The notes: a model not told the origin generated them from the letters alone. 64,000 nt of DNA from Bubalus kerabau (GCF_029407905.1 NC_073635.1:35455501-35519500); one strand, 5' to 3'; positions 1 to 11,670 are shown, counted from the first letter of the stretch. Numbers and translations: made by a program.

Positions 1-738
1 GAACGGCTGTCTATCGGAAACTTGCTTACCTAGATGGACTTTGTGACTTTGTGTCTCTTCCGCTCCCCACCCCATACCTATGAATAATCGTGCTCGTCAC
101 CCCATCCTAAACCAGTCCTTTTACAATGAGGTCCACTGATTTAGCTATTTAGCAAATGAAAAAAAAATCATCCGCTGCCACCATCACAAACATGCATACA
201 AGCAAAATTAGATTTTTAGAAATCCCAGCCAAACAGTCTGCAACAGCATGAAATGTGAAACTCCCCAGTTGCCTTTTTGCAGTTGATGTCACTACCAAGC
301 TTTAGTCAGCTCATCCTGCCCTTGTGGCTGCAAGCCTGGAACCTGGCCCCGGGGGTCCCAGCGAATCAGACTTAATGAAGGAGCCACCTGAGGTCGGCCA
401 AGTGCCTGCCCACACCACACAGGTTCTGTCCAGAGGGTACCTCTCTCACCATCCCGTACTTGAGCCCAGAGCCAGCCAGCACTTGCTCGCTTTATTTCTT
501 TAGGAGCCCCTGCTTTGGGACTGAATATTCATGGAGCCTACTTTCTTGACAGACCGTTCAGAAATGAAAACAGATCACCCTTCTCCAGAAACAGGCCAAG
601 TGGAGCGGGAGGTGGAGGTCAGAGGACTGTGACTGGAGCCCTCCGAGGACCAATCCCAGCCAGGTTTCGCTTTGTTCTTAAAACAATCAGCCACTTACAC
701 ATCCTTTAAGCCTCTAAAGAGTGAGATGAAGTAGGAAT
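1..738. other. Unique sequence, no recognised element
   Basis: I see no repeat family, RNA gene or convincing coding exon here. Open frames are short and carry no motif. Base composition is mixed, with a moderately GC-rich patch near 300-480. Confidence 0.5.
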
Positions 739-782
739 CATTGAGGGCTCCTCAGGGACTGAAGCGACTTAGCAGCAGCAGC
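739..782 (+). mobile_element. Ultra-short 3' tail of a Bov-A SINE (44 bp)
   Basis: The stretch holds only the last bases of a Bov-A unit (GACTGAAGCGACTTAG) followed by a CAG-repeat tail. It is flanked by near-identical 9-mers, AGTAGGAAT at 730-738 and AGTAGGGAT at 783-791, which look like a target-site duplication with one mismatch. This reads as a severely 5'-truncated insertion primed at the SINE tail. Chance similarity is unlikely given tail plus duplication, but the element is very short. Confidence 0.6.
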
Positions 783-791
783 AGTAGGGAT

Positions 792-2447
792 GGTTTTGGA
801 TTTCTTCCTCTCTCTTTGCTGCCCATAGAGCAGGTCACTAGGTGCTGTGTGCTCTGCCCTGGGCGGTCCCCACCTTTGCCTCCCAGACGACGATTCGTGT
901 TTCTTTCTGTTTCCATAGAAGGGGTAAGTAAGGAAAATTCAAAAGAACTGGCACTCTGTCCCTAGCAGACAGCATTCAGCCTTTGGCACTGCAGCACACA
1001 GCATTTTTCCCTTTGTTGTGGATCTTTTTAAAAAGCCACACACAGAAGTAAAACGAGACACAAATCTGAAAGTATATTCATTTTGGTTATTTCAAGTAAA
1101 GTCCAATAGTTAGGCAACCCAAACAATACGTGCTTATATTAATTCATAGTAGAAGTAAAAAAAAATTTTTTTAATTTTTTTTTTTAAATTGAAGCAAAGA
1201 AATGATGCTTTCATTTACTTAATTAAAAAAAAAAGTGTATCCATGATAAAACTCTTACTTGGATTGAGGGGGGTATGATGAATACTATACACATATATGT
1301 GCGTGGGTTTGTACAGATCTGTGTCTTCAAGGATGGACACGTGCACGGATGTTTGTGTTTTAGTGTCTTTTTTTTTTTTGAGTAACCATTTAGTTACTTG
1401 ATGGTGTTTATACCGCGTGGGGAAGGTCAGCCGGGCCCAGCTTGCTTTTGGACAGCCTCCTTGCAATTTAAAAGGGAAAAGCAAACCTTCTGTTTGAACT
1501 CCAGAACGTCCCACGCAGGCTCGGCTGTTGTAAACTTACTGGGATAAATCACTCCTGCTTTGCAGCATTGTTATTGTGGTATTGGGCAAAAATATTTGGC
1601 AGGCATTTCAAAGTATGTGCTTCCATCCAATGACGGCAGCTGAGAGAAAAATGCCAAGACGAATGCAAGTGCATACTTTGCTAGGAAAGAGAGTGTTTTT
1701 CTAATGGGATATTTAATAAAATGAATTGCAGTCATACCTCTGTCTAGTTAGAATGGGGGTGACATTCTTTAAGGAATAAGAGGAAAGGTCAAATCTGATA
1801 CGGAGTACTTTTCATTCGGACATTAACTTTAAAAATAACAGATGTAAACATGGAGAAAACTCTGCAAAATAGAGTGAGAAGAACTTGTCAGTTCAATTCA
1901 GTCATGATAAATACCCAACTCTGCTTTGGAATTCCACCCTGGAAATATAAATTGATTTTCCTCACAGCAAGAATGTGGTATGAGTTTGAACACAGAAAAA
2001 CCAGATTTATTATTATTGTTATTATTATGGAAGCATGTAGCCCTACCAGAGCATAGGTGGGTCCAGATTTCCATTAGAAGTTGCTGTTTTCACAAGGACT
2101 TTAGAACTTGGACGTGACAATTGGCTTTAGCCTTTAACTTGTAAATAGCATCTCAGCCTGGGGCAGGCTTTTCCCTCCTTTTAATAATACTAGAGGCAAA
2201 AATCAGGCAAGACAGCTGCTTTTATTTCCCTTCAGCTTTGAAGTAAAAGTTACAAAGATATATATTAATGTCAAATAAAGATCAGTTTGACTTTTTTTTT
2301 TAAGTTTTTAATGAAAAGTACCCCCTTTTTTTTTTCAGAATTTCAGCGAAAATAAAAAATTAAATTCTCCAATGAGTAGTTTTTAATATGACATTATATT
2401 TCTTTCATTATAATTTGTATTTCTCTTCTGATATACATTATTATCGT
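792..2447. other. Unique AT-rich sequence
   Basis: No repeat family or gene was recognised. Long A/T runs occur near 1140-1240 and 2290-2360. Open frames on either strand are under 100 codons and show no known motif. Confidence 0.5.
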
Positions 2448-2652
2448 GTGCTAAGTTGCTTCAGTTGTGTCCGACTCTTTGGACAGTAGCCCACCAGGCT
2501 CCTCTGTCCATAGGATTCTCCAGGAAAGAATACTGGAGTGGGTTGCCATGCCCTCCTCCAGGGGATCTTCCCAACCCAGGGATCAAACCTGAGTCTCCTG
2601 CCGCTCCTGCATTTGCAGGCAGATTCTTTACCGCTGAGCACCAGGGAAGCCC
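2448..2652 (-). mobile_element. Bov-tA SINE (tRNA-like head plus BovB-type 3' unit)
   Basis: Read on the minus strand this begins with the GGGCTTCCCTGGTG-type tRNA-derived head (near 2652) and ends with the unit shared with BovB (GTCCGACTC read on plus, near 2468). It is near full length at about 205 bp. No clear target duplication was found. Such SINEs are non-coding and depend on BovB reverse transcriptase. Confidence 0.92.
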
Positions 2653-3765
2653 ATGTGACTCTTATTCCACATAAAATACCTTGCTGTTTGTACCATATCT
2701 TTCAGGAATGAAAATTAAGTGAATTAAAAGATATTAAAAAACACCTAAAATATCAAGTAATTTTTTAATTTGAGAACTCCGGTGGGATCTTCTGCATTAT
2801 CTTCTCAAAATAGAGAGTGTGTTTCAGTTTGAAGCTAAATTAAATTTTCCTCTTCCATGTTTGCATATTACAAATAAGCTGATGTGTTTTTAACCTTGAG
2901 GAAGCTGAATTGTTGGGAGTGTTTTTGTTTGAGTATGACTTTGCCCTGGCTGAGCATCCTCTAAGGCGAGCCGATGGCTGGTGGGTGGGATGAAGGCGGT
3001 GGGGTCTATGCCCGTCTGGAGAACCGCCTGTGGCTGCCTCACCCTTGGAACCTCTCGTGGACCCGGTGACCACGGCCTCTGATCCAGGTGACCCTCTAGA
3101 CCCCACCCAGGGCCTGTCTCTCTCTGACATCTCACCCTGAATATGACTCTATGGACCCCAGCACTTGGGCCTCAGCCATAATTAATCGTCTCACTCCCAA
3201 TAAGGAAGCTAGCATCCAGACACAGCCAAGAACACAGCCAGCCTTCCTGCAGAGGCCAGGCATGGAGCAGAGATCTGGACTTGATACTCTGGATACCATT
3301 TTTCGTCTGTAGGTTTTTTATGTCTTGTTATGGTTTTTAACCAAGAACTCATCTGATAATCTAAAGAGGCCTGGGAACTCCTTTCCTGAAATAAAGCAAA
3401 ATGCATATTTGAAGAAAGTCACCTCTATAGTTTCAGGGGATTCATGAATATTCTAAAATTCATAAACTATTAAATCCACGTACCCGCCTCCAAGAAACTC
3501 TGGTCTATCTATCACCCAACAATCATAACACAATAATCATATGGTTATTCATGTCTTCTCTCCCTCAACTTTAGAAATTCATTATCACTCTCAGCTGAAG
3601 CCCTGTTTTATTGAGACAATAGAAACAACCAGAAGAGGTCTTCCATGAGCCCCACGCACATGCATCTGCTCTGCCTGCTCTCCCGCCTCTGTGGGTGAAC
3701 CCCCAGGCTCTGGGTTACCCCAGCCCTTCGGTCTCTGCCAGGCTCAGACACCCCCTCACCCACGA
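2653..3765. other. Unique sequence
   Basis: No repeat family recognised. The 2940-3130 part is relatively GC-rich and open in two minus-strand frames (81 and 96 codons), without recognisable protein motifs. I do not call a gene. Confidence 0.45.
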
Positions 3766-4600
3766 CCACCTGCGGCAGGCACCTTGCTCATCCCTCCACT
3801 GCCTCTACTGCCTCCTTCCCATCAGCACCTGAACACCTTGCTATTTCCTCCCCCTTGAAAAGGAAATCAAAACAGGCAAATAGAACCCTCTACTCCATCC
3901 CCTGGTTCTAAACCACCCTTCCCCCCCAACTATGGGTAACCCTTGACTCCTTTCCAATTTCTTGCTTCTGCCCTTTTTCTCTTGAACATACCATTCTAGC
4001 CCCAACCCCCACCATCCTGCCCAAGTCGCTCTTGTCAAGGCCACCCATTATGTCTATGTTTATGCACCAGCCACAGCTCAGGCATCAACTTGCTGGACAA
4101 ATAGGAGTTCCCATGTGTGAGCCCTCCCCGCCAGGACCTAACGCTCCTCACACCCAGCTCTCAATGAGCATACCCCTTGGGTTTTGCTTGTATTCCTCAG
4201 TCTCCTTATGTATTTCTTCATCTCCCTGATTGCTAAGTAACAGAGTAAGTAGCTCAGTGCCTAAACCTTGGACCTCTTTACTTTATGATCTCCACTTGTG
4301 CTCTTGATGATTTCATAAAATTTTATGGCTTGAAATTCCATCTGTGCGCCGATGACTCGAAAATTTGAAACCACATTCTAAATCTTCCCCGTATACTCCT
4401 TTTTCTCCTAGTATTTATCACTCTCTGACATGCTATAAATTTTACTTTTTTATCCCAGAGACCTTCTCCTTCCCTCTTAGAATGTAAACACCAGAAGGGC
4501 AGGGACTGAACCTCTTCCTACCTACAACATCACTGTCCTTAGGACAATAGCTGACCAGAAAAGACACAATATATATCTATTGAATAAATTTACAAGGACA
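3766..4600 (+). mobile_element. Ancient L2 LINE, 3' part with internal deletions
   Basis: Segments match L2 in order. A CCATCAGCACCTGAACA-like stretch lies near 3820. The reverse-transcriptase-region phrase CTCTTGTCAAGGCCACC lies near 4030 and CTTGGACCTCTTTACTTTATG near 4268. The UTR phrase AGAATGTAAACACCAG lies near 4480, followed by an A-rich end with AATAAA near 4583. Divergence is high, as expected for a mammal-wide element. No intact frame remains; the intervening 4080-4240 part is poorly matched. Confidence 0.7.
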
Positions 4601-4629
4601 ACAATTATTTCTGATGTTTAAATTTAAAA

Positions 4630-5155
4630 GGAATCATTGAGTTCCTTCTCTGTGGCTGGCACTGGTGATTCTGCTCACTAATTTCACACTATTCACAACT
4701 TAACACTCCAAGACAATTCTCATGGTTTGAGTTTTACAGAGGAGTGAGTTATAGATAGTTGAACTCAGGGTCCTGAAAAATACTGTCCTGGGGCCAGATC
4801 CAGCCTACTTCCTGTTTATTTATTACATTTTCAAATGAATGACAGAAAAAAATCAAAAGAAAAATAACATTTTATGACCCATTCTCTAAAATTCAAGTTT
4901 CAGTGTCTCTAAATAAAGTTTTATTGGCACACTGATCTGTGCAGGCACTTTGCAACAACAGCAGCAGAACCAAGCATGACTGCAGAGACTGTGGATCAGC
5001 AAAGTCCCAGCTATTGCCAGGGGGCCATTGGCAGGAAAAGCATGGTGACCCCTGCATTAGATGAGCTGTCCAAAGTCAGATAGCCAGTAAAGAAAAGATG
5101 GGTTCTCACAAGGACACTTGGTTCTAAGTCTGTGTTTTCTTATGCTCTGTGATTC
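4630..5155 (+). repeat. MIR SINE split by a DNA-transposon fossil
   Basis: The MIR core begins with ATTGAGTTCCTTCTCTGTG near 4637 and runs to GTTTTACAGAGGAG near 4731. It resumes with GTCCAAAGTCAGATAGCCAG near 5069 and continues to about 5155. The gap is filled by the hAT-type fossil at 4770-5060. Both halves are collinear with the MIR consensus, so one ancient MIR was interrupted. Confidence 0.55.
4770..5060. mobile_element. hAT-type non-autonomous DNA transposon fossil
   Basis: The phrase AATAAAGTTTTATTGGCACAC near 4912 and the ending GGTGACCCCTGCATTAG near 5045 match a widespread mammalian MER-type DNA element of recalled consensus. I do not name the subfamily. It lies inside a MIR. Terminal repeats are too decayed to define exact ends. 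Confidence 0.6.
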
Positions 5156-5581
5156 CCAGTGTCTTTTCATTTAAAAATTTTTTAAAATAAGGTTATGCCT
5201 CTCTTTCACAATCAAGTATAGGCCACAGAGCATGTTCAGGAGGAGATGGTTGTGATGTGAAAGAGAGGGTGTGAAGTAACTTGTTTGCACAAAGTTCATC
5301 ACCCAGGTCTACGTTCCCACAAAGTGCCCTCGGAGCAGCGGTGCTGCCTGTTCTAGGCAGTGGTCCAGTCTACCTATGGCTTTGGTCTCCACACTCCAGG
5401 ACATCCTGCCTACCCCAGGACAGAAGGATGTTTCAGTGAGCATGTACCCAGGCTGTGGGAGCAAAGAGAAAAACTGATCCCACGGGAAAGGAAGAAAGGT
5501 CACTTCCTGAGGGCAAGATCAATCCATGCATTTCCCATTGGGCCATATCTTCTTCACTTTAATGTTGAACAAAGCCAGAGA

Positions 5582-5790
5582 GGGCTTCCCTGGTGGCTCA
5601 GCAGTAAAGAATCCACCTGCAATGCAGGAGATGCAGGTTCAATCCCTGGGTTGGGAAGATCCCTGAAGGAAATGGCAGCCTGCTCCAGTACTCTTGCCTG
5701 GGAAGTCCCATGGACAGAGGAGCCTGGCGGGCCACAGTCCATAGGGTCGCAAAGAGTCGGACGCAACTGAGCAACTAAACAACAACAACA
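5582..5790 (+). mobile_element. Bov-tA SINE with target-site duplication
   Basis: The copy is full length, from GGGCTTCCCTGGTGGCTCAG to an AAC-repeat tail. It is flanked by AAAGCCAGAGA at 5571-5581 and AAGGCCAGAGA at 5791-5801 (one mismatch in 11), which fixes the insertion boundaries. An open frame reads through it by chance and is not a gene. Confidence 0.95.
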
Positions 5791-5929
5791 AAGGCCAGAG
5801 AGCAGCTGGTCCCATTTAACACCCTTCCTTCTAAAGTCATGAAAACATAGACGTTAGACAGGGGCTAGAACCCCTATTCCACATACCATCAGATGCAGGA
5901 CCTTGGAACAATGAACATCTCTTTGTTAC

Positions 5930-6080
5930 TGATGCATTTGTAACTTCCATTAAGAGTCTTGAGTCTTACTTGACTTCTTTATAAAATGACGATATGTATC
6001 ATATCACCCCTAATCCATAGGTTTGCTATGATTAAATGGCTGTAAATTTCCTGACATGTCACCTCGCATATACTGATTCA
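5930..6080 (-). repeat. Probable MIR fragment
   Basis: The spacing of TTTATAAAATGACGATA and GGTTTGCTATGATTAAATG matches the reverse complement of the MIR core (TGTAAAATGGGGATAA, then TTGTGAGGATTAAATG). It is highly diverged, so the call is tentative. Confidence 0.4.
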
Positions 6081-7048
6081 AAATGATAGTTTTTACTTAT
6101 TAGTAGTATTTTTTTTAATTGTTAGCGGGAAGAAACTTTGGGGAATTTTTCTTGACTGTTTTTGTGAAGCTACTGTGAAACTGATAAAGGGAAAAATGTG
6201 GTTCAACACACGGTGCTGGAAACATTGATTCTTCACATGGAAAAAAATGAAAATGGGTTTCCTACTTCTTACCATACACAAAAATCAACTCCAGATGGAT
6301 GAAGAACTTAAATGTCAAAAGTAAAACTTTAAAACTTCTAGAATAAAGTATAAAGGAACAGCTTTATTACCTCAGGGTGGGGAAATACTTTTCAAACATG
6401 ACACAAAAATCGCCAAACATAACAAAAAAGAATTAGACATTTGATCATATTTTTTAAGAAGTTTAAAATCTGTTTATCAAAAAGATCTTAAATAAGGCAA
6501 AAGGCAAGCTGCAAATCAGAGGGGAAAAGTTGCAACACTTAAAACCAACAAAGGACTAGTATCAAGAATGTGCAAAAGACAAAAAAAAAGCACCAAAAAC
6601 ACTTTTTTTTTTAAGGAATAGGGAAAAAAATTACATGAGAGAAAACTGAACAGAGCACAAGAAAAACAAGTGTGAAAAAAGTGTTTCACAGATGAAGAAA
6701 CACAGGGAACAAATGTGAAAAGACATTTGAAGTCACTAATTAAGGAAATGAAAATCAAAACAAAATCAAATGTCCTCTTAAACACTCTTCTAGCTTAGGA
6801 AGATTAAGAATTCTGACGCTATGAAATGTTGGGAAGGGTGTGGATCAATGAGTGTTTTTATGCATCTCTAATGTGAACATAAGGCACACAACCACACAGG
6901 AAACATTCTGGCTTTATTTTGTGAAACTGAATGTGTGCATACCCCATGAGCCAGTAATCCCATGCCCAGAGTGGGCCCACATCTGTGTCTATCAAGGGTC
7001 CTACCACGAATGCTCACAACAGCCCTTTTCTTAATTACCAAAAACTAT

Positions 7049-7284
7049 TTTGTTGTTGTTGTTGTTGTTGTTATTTAGTTGCTCTGTCATGTCCAACTGT
7101 TGCTGATCCCATGGTCTGTAACCCACCAGATTCCTCTGTCCATGGGATTCTCCAGGCAAGAATACTGGAGTGGGTTGCCATGCCTTCCTCCAGGGGATCT
7201 TCCCTACCCAGGGATCACACCCGAGTCTCTTGCGTCTCCTGAATCGGCAGGTGGATTCTATACCACTAGCACCACTGGGAAGAC
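7049..7284 (-). mobile_element. Bov-tA SINE inserted in old L1
   Basis: The minus-strand copy ends in a (TTG)n run, the complement of an AAC tail, at 7051-7071. Flanking AAAACTAT-like words at 7041-7048 and near 7286-7292 suggest a short, decayed target duplication. L1 sequence continues on both sides. Confidence 0.9.
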
Positions 7285-7348
7285 CAGAACTATAAATAAC
7301 CCAAATATCTATTAAAAAAATTAAGATATAGACACCCAATGAAACATT

Positions 7349-8403
7349 CAATTCAGTTCAGTCACTCAGTCATGTCCGACTCTTTGCGACCCCATGAACT
7401 GCAGCATGCCAGGCCTCCCTGTCCATCACCAACTCCCGGAGTTCACCCAAACTAATGTCCATCAAGTCGGTGATGCCATCCAGCCATCTCATCCTCTGTC
7501 GTCCCCGTCTCCTCCTGACCCCAATCCCTCCCAGCATCAGAGTCTTTTCCAATGAGTCAACTCTTCGCATGAGGTGGCCAAAGTACTGGAGTTTCAGCTT
7601 TAGCATCATTCCTTCCAAAGAAATCCCAGGGCTGATCTCCTTCAGAATGGACTGGTTGGATCTCCTTGCAGTCCAAGGGACTCTCAAGAGTCTTCTCCAA
7701 CACCACAGTTCAAAAGCATCAATTCTTCTGCGCTCAGCTTTCTTCACAGTCCAACTTTCACATCCACACATGACCACTGGAAAAACCATAGCCTTGACTA
7801 GATGGACCTTTGTTGGCCAAGTAATGTCTCTGCTTTTGAATATGCTATCTAGGTTGGTCATAACTTTCTTTCCAAGGAGTAAGCGTCTTTTAATTTCATG
7901 GCTGCAATCACCATCTGCAGTGATTTTGGAGCCCCCAAAAATAGTCTGACACCGTTTCCACTGTTTCCCCATCTATTTCCCATGAAGTGATGGGACCAGA
8001 TGCCATGATCTTCGTTTTCTGAATGCTGAGCTTTAAGCCAACTTTTTCATGCTCCTCTTTAACTTTCATCAAGAGGCTTTTTAGTTCCTCTTCACTTTCT
8101 GCCATAAGGGTGGTATCATCTGCATATCTGAGGTTATTGATATTTCTCCCGGCACTCTTGATTCCAGCTTGTGCTTCTTCCAGCCCAGCGTTTCTCATGA
8201 TGTACTCTGCATATAAGTTAAATAAGCAGGGTGACAATATACAGCCTTGATGTACTCCTTTTCCTATTTGGAACCAGTCTGTTGTTCCATGTCCAGTTCT
8301 AACTGTTGCTTCCTGACCTGCATACAGATTTCTCAAGAGGCAGGTCAGGTGGTCTGGTATTCCCATGTCTTTAAGAATTTTCCACAGTTTATTGTGATCC
8401 ACA
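7349..8403 (-). mobile_element. 5'-truncated BovB LINE
   Basis: The minus-strand RTE-clade LINE has its 3' end at 7349 and is truncated within the reverse transcriptase near 8403. Its frame from about 8414 down to 7908 keeps an RT core including RNINNLRYADDTTLMA, where YADD is the catalytic box. A second frame (7370-7972) carries the C-terminal part with GISLEGMMLKL, so at least one frameshift lies near 7950. It is flanked by CARTGAAACATT at 7337-7348 and 8404-8415 (one mismatch), which suggests a target duplication. It is a dead copy inside the old L1. Confidence 0.93.
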
Positions 8404-8476
8404 CAGTGAAACATTACAGAGCAGTTAATGAGAGAAGAGACCTGACTACAACATGGATTAATCTTTGTAAAGTCAC

Positions 8477-8841
8477 GTCTAAGTCAGCTTCAACTGCTAC
8501 AATAAAAATACCATAGACTAGGGAGCCGAAACAACAGATCTATATCCCTGACATTTCTGAAGACTGGGAAATCCAAAATCAAGGTGCCAATCCGATGCCT
8601 CCTGTGAGCTGTCCTTCTGGATGTGTGCCCTCCTGGCCTTTCCTTGGTCAAGTTCGTGGACAGGGACGAAGGCCTGGAATCTCCCCCTCATCTCAGAAGA
8701 CCCCATTGTGAGGGCCCCACCCTCATGATCTCATCTCAACTCAGTTTCCTCCTAAAGACTCCATTTCCTAGTACGGTCACATTGATGGTGTGGGCTTCAA
8801 AATACGAATTTTAAGGGGACATGAACATTCAGCCCATAACA
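8477..8841 (+). mobile_element. MLT1-type (ERVL-MaLR) solo LTR
   Basis: About 365 bp match a MaLR LTR end to end: CTACAATAAAAATACCATAG near 8490, AAATCCAAAATCAAGGTG near 8570 and the terminus CAGCCCATAACA at 8830-8841. Candidate 5-bp duplications GTCAC (8472-8476) and GTCGC (8842-8846) flank it. No internal retroviral sequence adjoins it, so it is a solo LTR of an ancient endogenous element inserted in the L1. Confidence 0.8.
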
Positions 8842-8965
8842 GTCGCATTGAGTGAGAAATCAAGTACCAGAAGGGACATGCAGTGAGATATCCAGAAGCA
8901 CATACAAGTAAAGGATGACTGTTCCGGCCATCTAGTGAGATGGGAAGAGCACGTAAGTTAGTGGG

Positions 8966-9389
8966 GGTGTGCCTAACTTAGGTCTTTCATTAGGTGAGCG
9001 TCACAGGGGCTGATGTGCTATTAAATGAGCAAATGAATAAAAATGAATAAATCAGTAGAAGCGAGCTATGCACTGGCTCAGAATTCTAGTATGATAGGAT
9101 GCCATTGACTCCCAATTATGGTTAATTCAATACTTGAGACCCAGAGAAACAGAAGGAGGAAATGAATAAAAATGAGTGGACTTCAAGCCACGAAGTCCAG
9201 ATGATGGAGGGAGGCTGAGCTGAAGCAGGATTTCCCTGGAGTGTTTCCACTGGGGCTGACGTGAGCATTTAGCAGACACTTAGGGACATGCTGTCCAGTT
9301 TTTAGGAGCCACTGTGCAGACTTGCCTGCTTTCAAGGGTCTTCCCATCTAGAGGAGGAAGACCCTGGGGTAATGAGGAAATGACAAGAT
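8966..9389. other. Unclassified sequence between two L1 pieces
   Basis: No family was recognised. AAATGAATAAAAATGA-type words occur twice (near 9030 and 9158), but no larger duplication was seen. Confidence 0.4.
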
Positions 9390-9752
9390 AGCGATATTAA
9401 CGCATGCATATGGACTCTAGAAAGATGGACTGATGAACCTATTTGCAGGGCAGCAGTGGAGACATAGACATCGAAAACAAACCTGTGGACACAGTGGGGG
9501 AAGGAGAGTCTGGGATGAATTGAAAGAGTAGTGTGGAAACATATGGACTACCATATGTAAAATAGACAACCAGTGGCAATTTGCTGTGTGACACAGGAAG
9601 CTCGACACAGGGCTCTGTGACAACCTAGAGGGGTGGGTGGAAGGGGGTTCAGAAGGGAGGGAACATATGTATACCCATGGCTGGTTCATGTTGATGAGTG
9701 GCAGAAATGAACACAATATTCTAAAGTAAATATCTTGCTATTAAAAAAAATT
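9390..9752 (+). mobile_element. Bovine-type L1 3' UTR fragment
   Basis: Landmarks follow the L1 3' end: ATATTAACGCATGCATATGG near 9394, ACCTATTTGCAGGGCAGCAG near 9437, GACAACCTAGAGGGGTGG near 9618 and a terminal A-rich tail. It is 5'-truncated outside the coding region. Flanking TAATGA words are too short to count as a secure target duplication. Confidence 0.88.
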
Positions 9753-11055
9753 TTTTTTAATGAATGTGTGACTCAGACTGGAGCTCAGTCCACCTTCCAC
9801 AGGGAAGGTGATGACCATGGGTTGGCATGTTCCCCTTCCCTCCTTCCCAAATCGTTTCTCTGAGAGTTCAGAAGAGCTCAAAATCGCAAGCTCCTGTTAT
9901 CTTCCTGTCCCAGCCCCTCATCAGAAGTCTCTAAGGAAATATTTGCCTCCAAGTGTGGACCTCCAGACTCAGTTTCAAGTCATTTCAAGTCAGAACAACT
10001 GTTTTTGTGTGACTGAGTTGCAGACTCCTAGGAATTCATAACAAAACCACCAGAACCCTAGGATTTTCTGGTGCATTACCCTCGGGTAGATCCATAAAAA
10101 ATTTAAACTGGAGACAAAAGTCAGTGATGAGCTAGCAGACTGAGCCCATCGAGAAGACTTGACAAACGACCTCCCAGGGCAAGTAGCACAACCATCCCTG
10201 GCTGGCTCGATTCAGACGCTGCCGCTCACCCCTCAAGGAGGCTGTTTTGGATTAAGGAAGGGTGGGTTTTATTCCCCACTCCACCCCCATCCCCACCACC
10301 CACAAATGAACAGAGTTGACTAAATGAGTCTTTTACTCGAGGGAACGGCAATTATAAGCGACAATCTGGCCAAGAGACCACCAACAAAATCTTGTCCAGG
10401 GAAAAAAGATTTTCTTCCTGGATAAGCAAATTCAATACCCAGGTGAACAGTTAATTTCCCACACAAAGTGTGTGGACACACTAAAAGCAGGCTGGCTTTT
10501 GTTATACAGGGCGGCCACATAATTTATCGTCTCCATTGGAACACCTTTGAGCCTGAGACGGGTCACTTAATAAAGCAAGTGATATAACCAGATGAAGCCT
10601 CCCTGCCTCCCTGCTCCCTGGCTTCCACTGTGCAGGCTGCCCCTGCAGAAGGCAAAAAGACAATACTGATAGTGTGACTTCGCTTTTGAAAGAGATGTGT
10701 CAGTTTATTTAGGCTCAGTGCTTGACCATCATTCTAATCAAACTTTATCTTGCAGACAACTTTTTTGGAAATGGTATTTCTGTGTAACCAAAAATGTGTA
10801 AACATGCATGTATTGTTAAGACTGGAAAGAAATATCCAAGAGTGTCGGCAGTGTTTAGCTCTTAGAGATGGGGGATGGGTCACTGAAAATTTCTTTTTAT
10901 GCATTTCTTCCCATGTATCTAAAAAAGCATTACATTTATATATTGTATTTAAAATGTCTTCTCTCATTCTCATGTTTTGTCTGCGAATGTTTTCATAAAT
11001 AGAATTGCTCGAAACTAGCCATTTGCAGAGACCTGTCAAGGATATCCACGTTCTT
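9753..11055. other. Unique sequence
   Basis: No repeat recognised. It holds a C-rich stretch at 10275-10305 and a small inverted repeat (ACCAGAA and TTCTGGT near 10048-10072). No gene is supported. Confidence 0.45.
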
Positions 11056-11067
11056 ATAACATCTTCA

Positions 11068-11274
11068 GGCTTCCCAGAAGGCTCAGTGGTAAAGAATCTG
11101 CTGCCAATGCAGGAACTGCAGGTTCAATCCCTGGGTCGGGAAGATCCCCTGGAGGGGGGCGTGGCAACCCACTCCGTGATCTTGTCTGGAGAATCGCATG
11201 AACAGAGGAGCCTGGTGGGCTATGGTCCATGGGGTCAAAAAGAGTCAGACACGACTGAGCGACTGAGCATGCCC
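11068..11274 (+). mobile_element. Bov-tA SINE with perfect 12-bp target duplication
   Basis: The copy is full length, from GGCTTCCCAGAAGGCTC to GAGCGACTGAGCATGCC. It is flanked by ATAACATCTTCA at 11056-11067 and 11275-11286 (12 of 12 identical), so the boundaries are exact. Confidence 0.96.
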
Positions 11275-11286
11275 ATAACATCTTCA

Positions 11287-11659
11287 AGACAATGAAGCTT
11301 TGAGATTCATCTCTGACAGGACCTTTTCCTCTTAAATTGTAAACATGGGGAATTTTTCTCTTTAGTGGAAACCCTGGTTCAGAGCCACATAAGATCAGAC
11401 CTGGAGGACTAGATCTTTCTGCAGGCTTGAGTATGACATCTGTGATCCTGTCACTTCCTCGGGCAGGAGAATGAACAGCAAGATATCCACATGCAAATAA
11501 CTGGCCCCTTTGAGCTGCCTTTCCCCAGAGGGCACAGTACCTGAACATCCCATCCAGTGGTGCCTACAAGAAACCCTAACACAGTGGGTTTCTTAGCAGG
11601 GCTCTTAAACAGCAGAGTATTAACACTCAGAGAAGCTTCTCTTACAAAGAAAGTACTTC
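11287..11659. other. Unique sequence between two SINEs
   Basis: Nothing recognised. A long minus-strand open frame reaching 11548 is partly built from the neighbouring SINE and is not taken as coding. Confidence 0.45.
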
Positions 11660-11670
11660 AGGTCATCTGG

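Larger units (their letters stand above)
6180..8965 (+). mobile_element. Ancient L1 (L1M-type) ORF2 fragment, four collinear pieces
   Basis: L1 ORF2 3' sequence runs through 6180-7048 (landmarks GGTGCTGGAAACATTGATTC and ACCATACACAAAAATCAACT). It continues at 7285-7348, 8404-8476 (ACAACATGGATTAATC) and 8842-8965 (ATTGAGTGAGAAATC). The gaps are a Bov-tA SINE, a BovB copy and a MaLR solo LTR. The pieces stay in consensus order, so they are one fossil interrupted three times. No frame survives; it is an old non-functional copy. Confidence 0.75.

Noticed and set aside
5360..5770. 136-codon frame as coding
   Set aside because: Half of it is a translated Bov-tA SINE; the frame runs across the SINE boundary.
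7370..8414. Long open frames resembling a reverse transcriptase gene
   Set aside because: They are the decayed minus-strand BovB copy: 5'-truncated, frameshifted and flanked by a candidate target duplication. Not a host gene or a new RT system.
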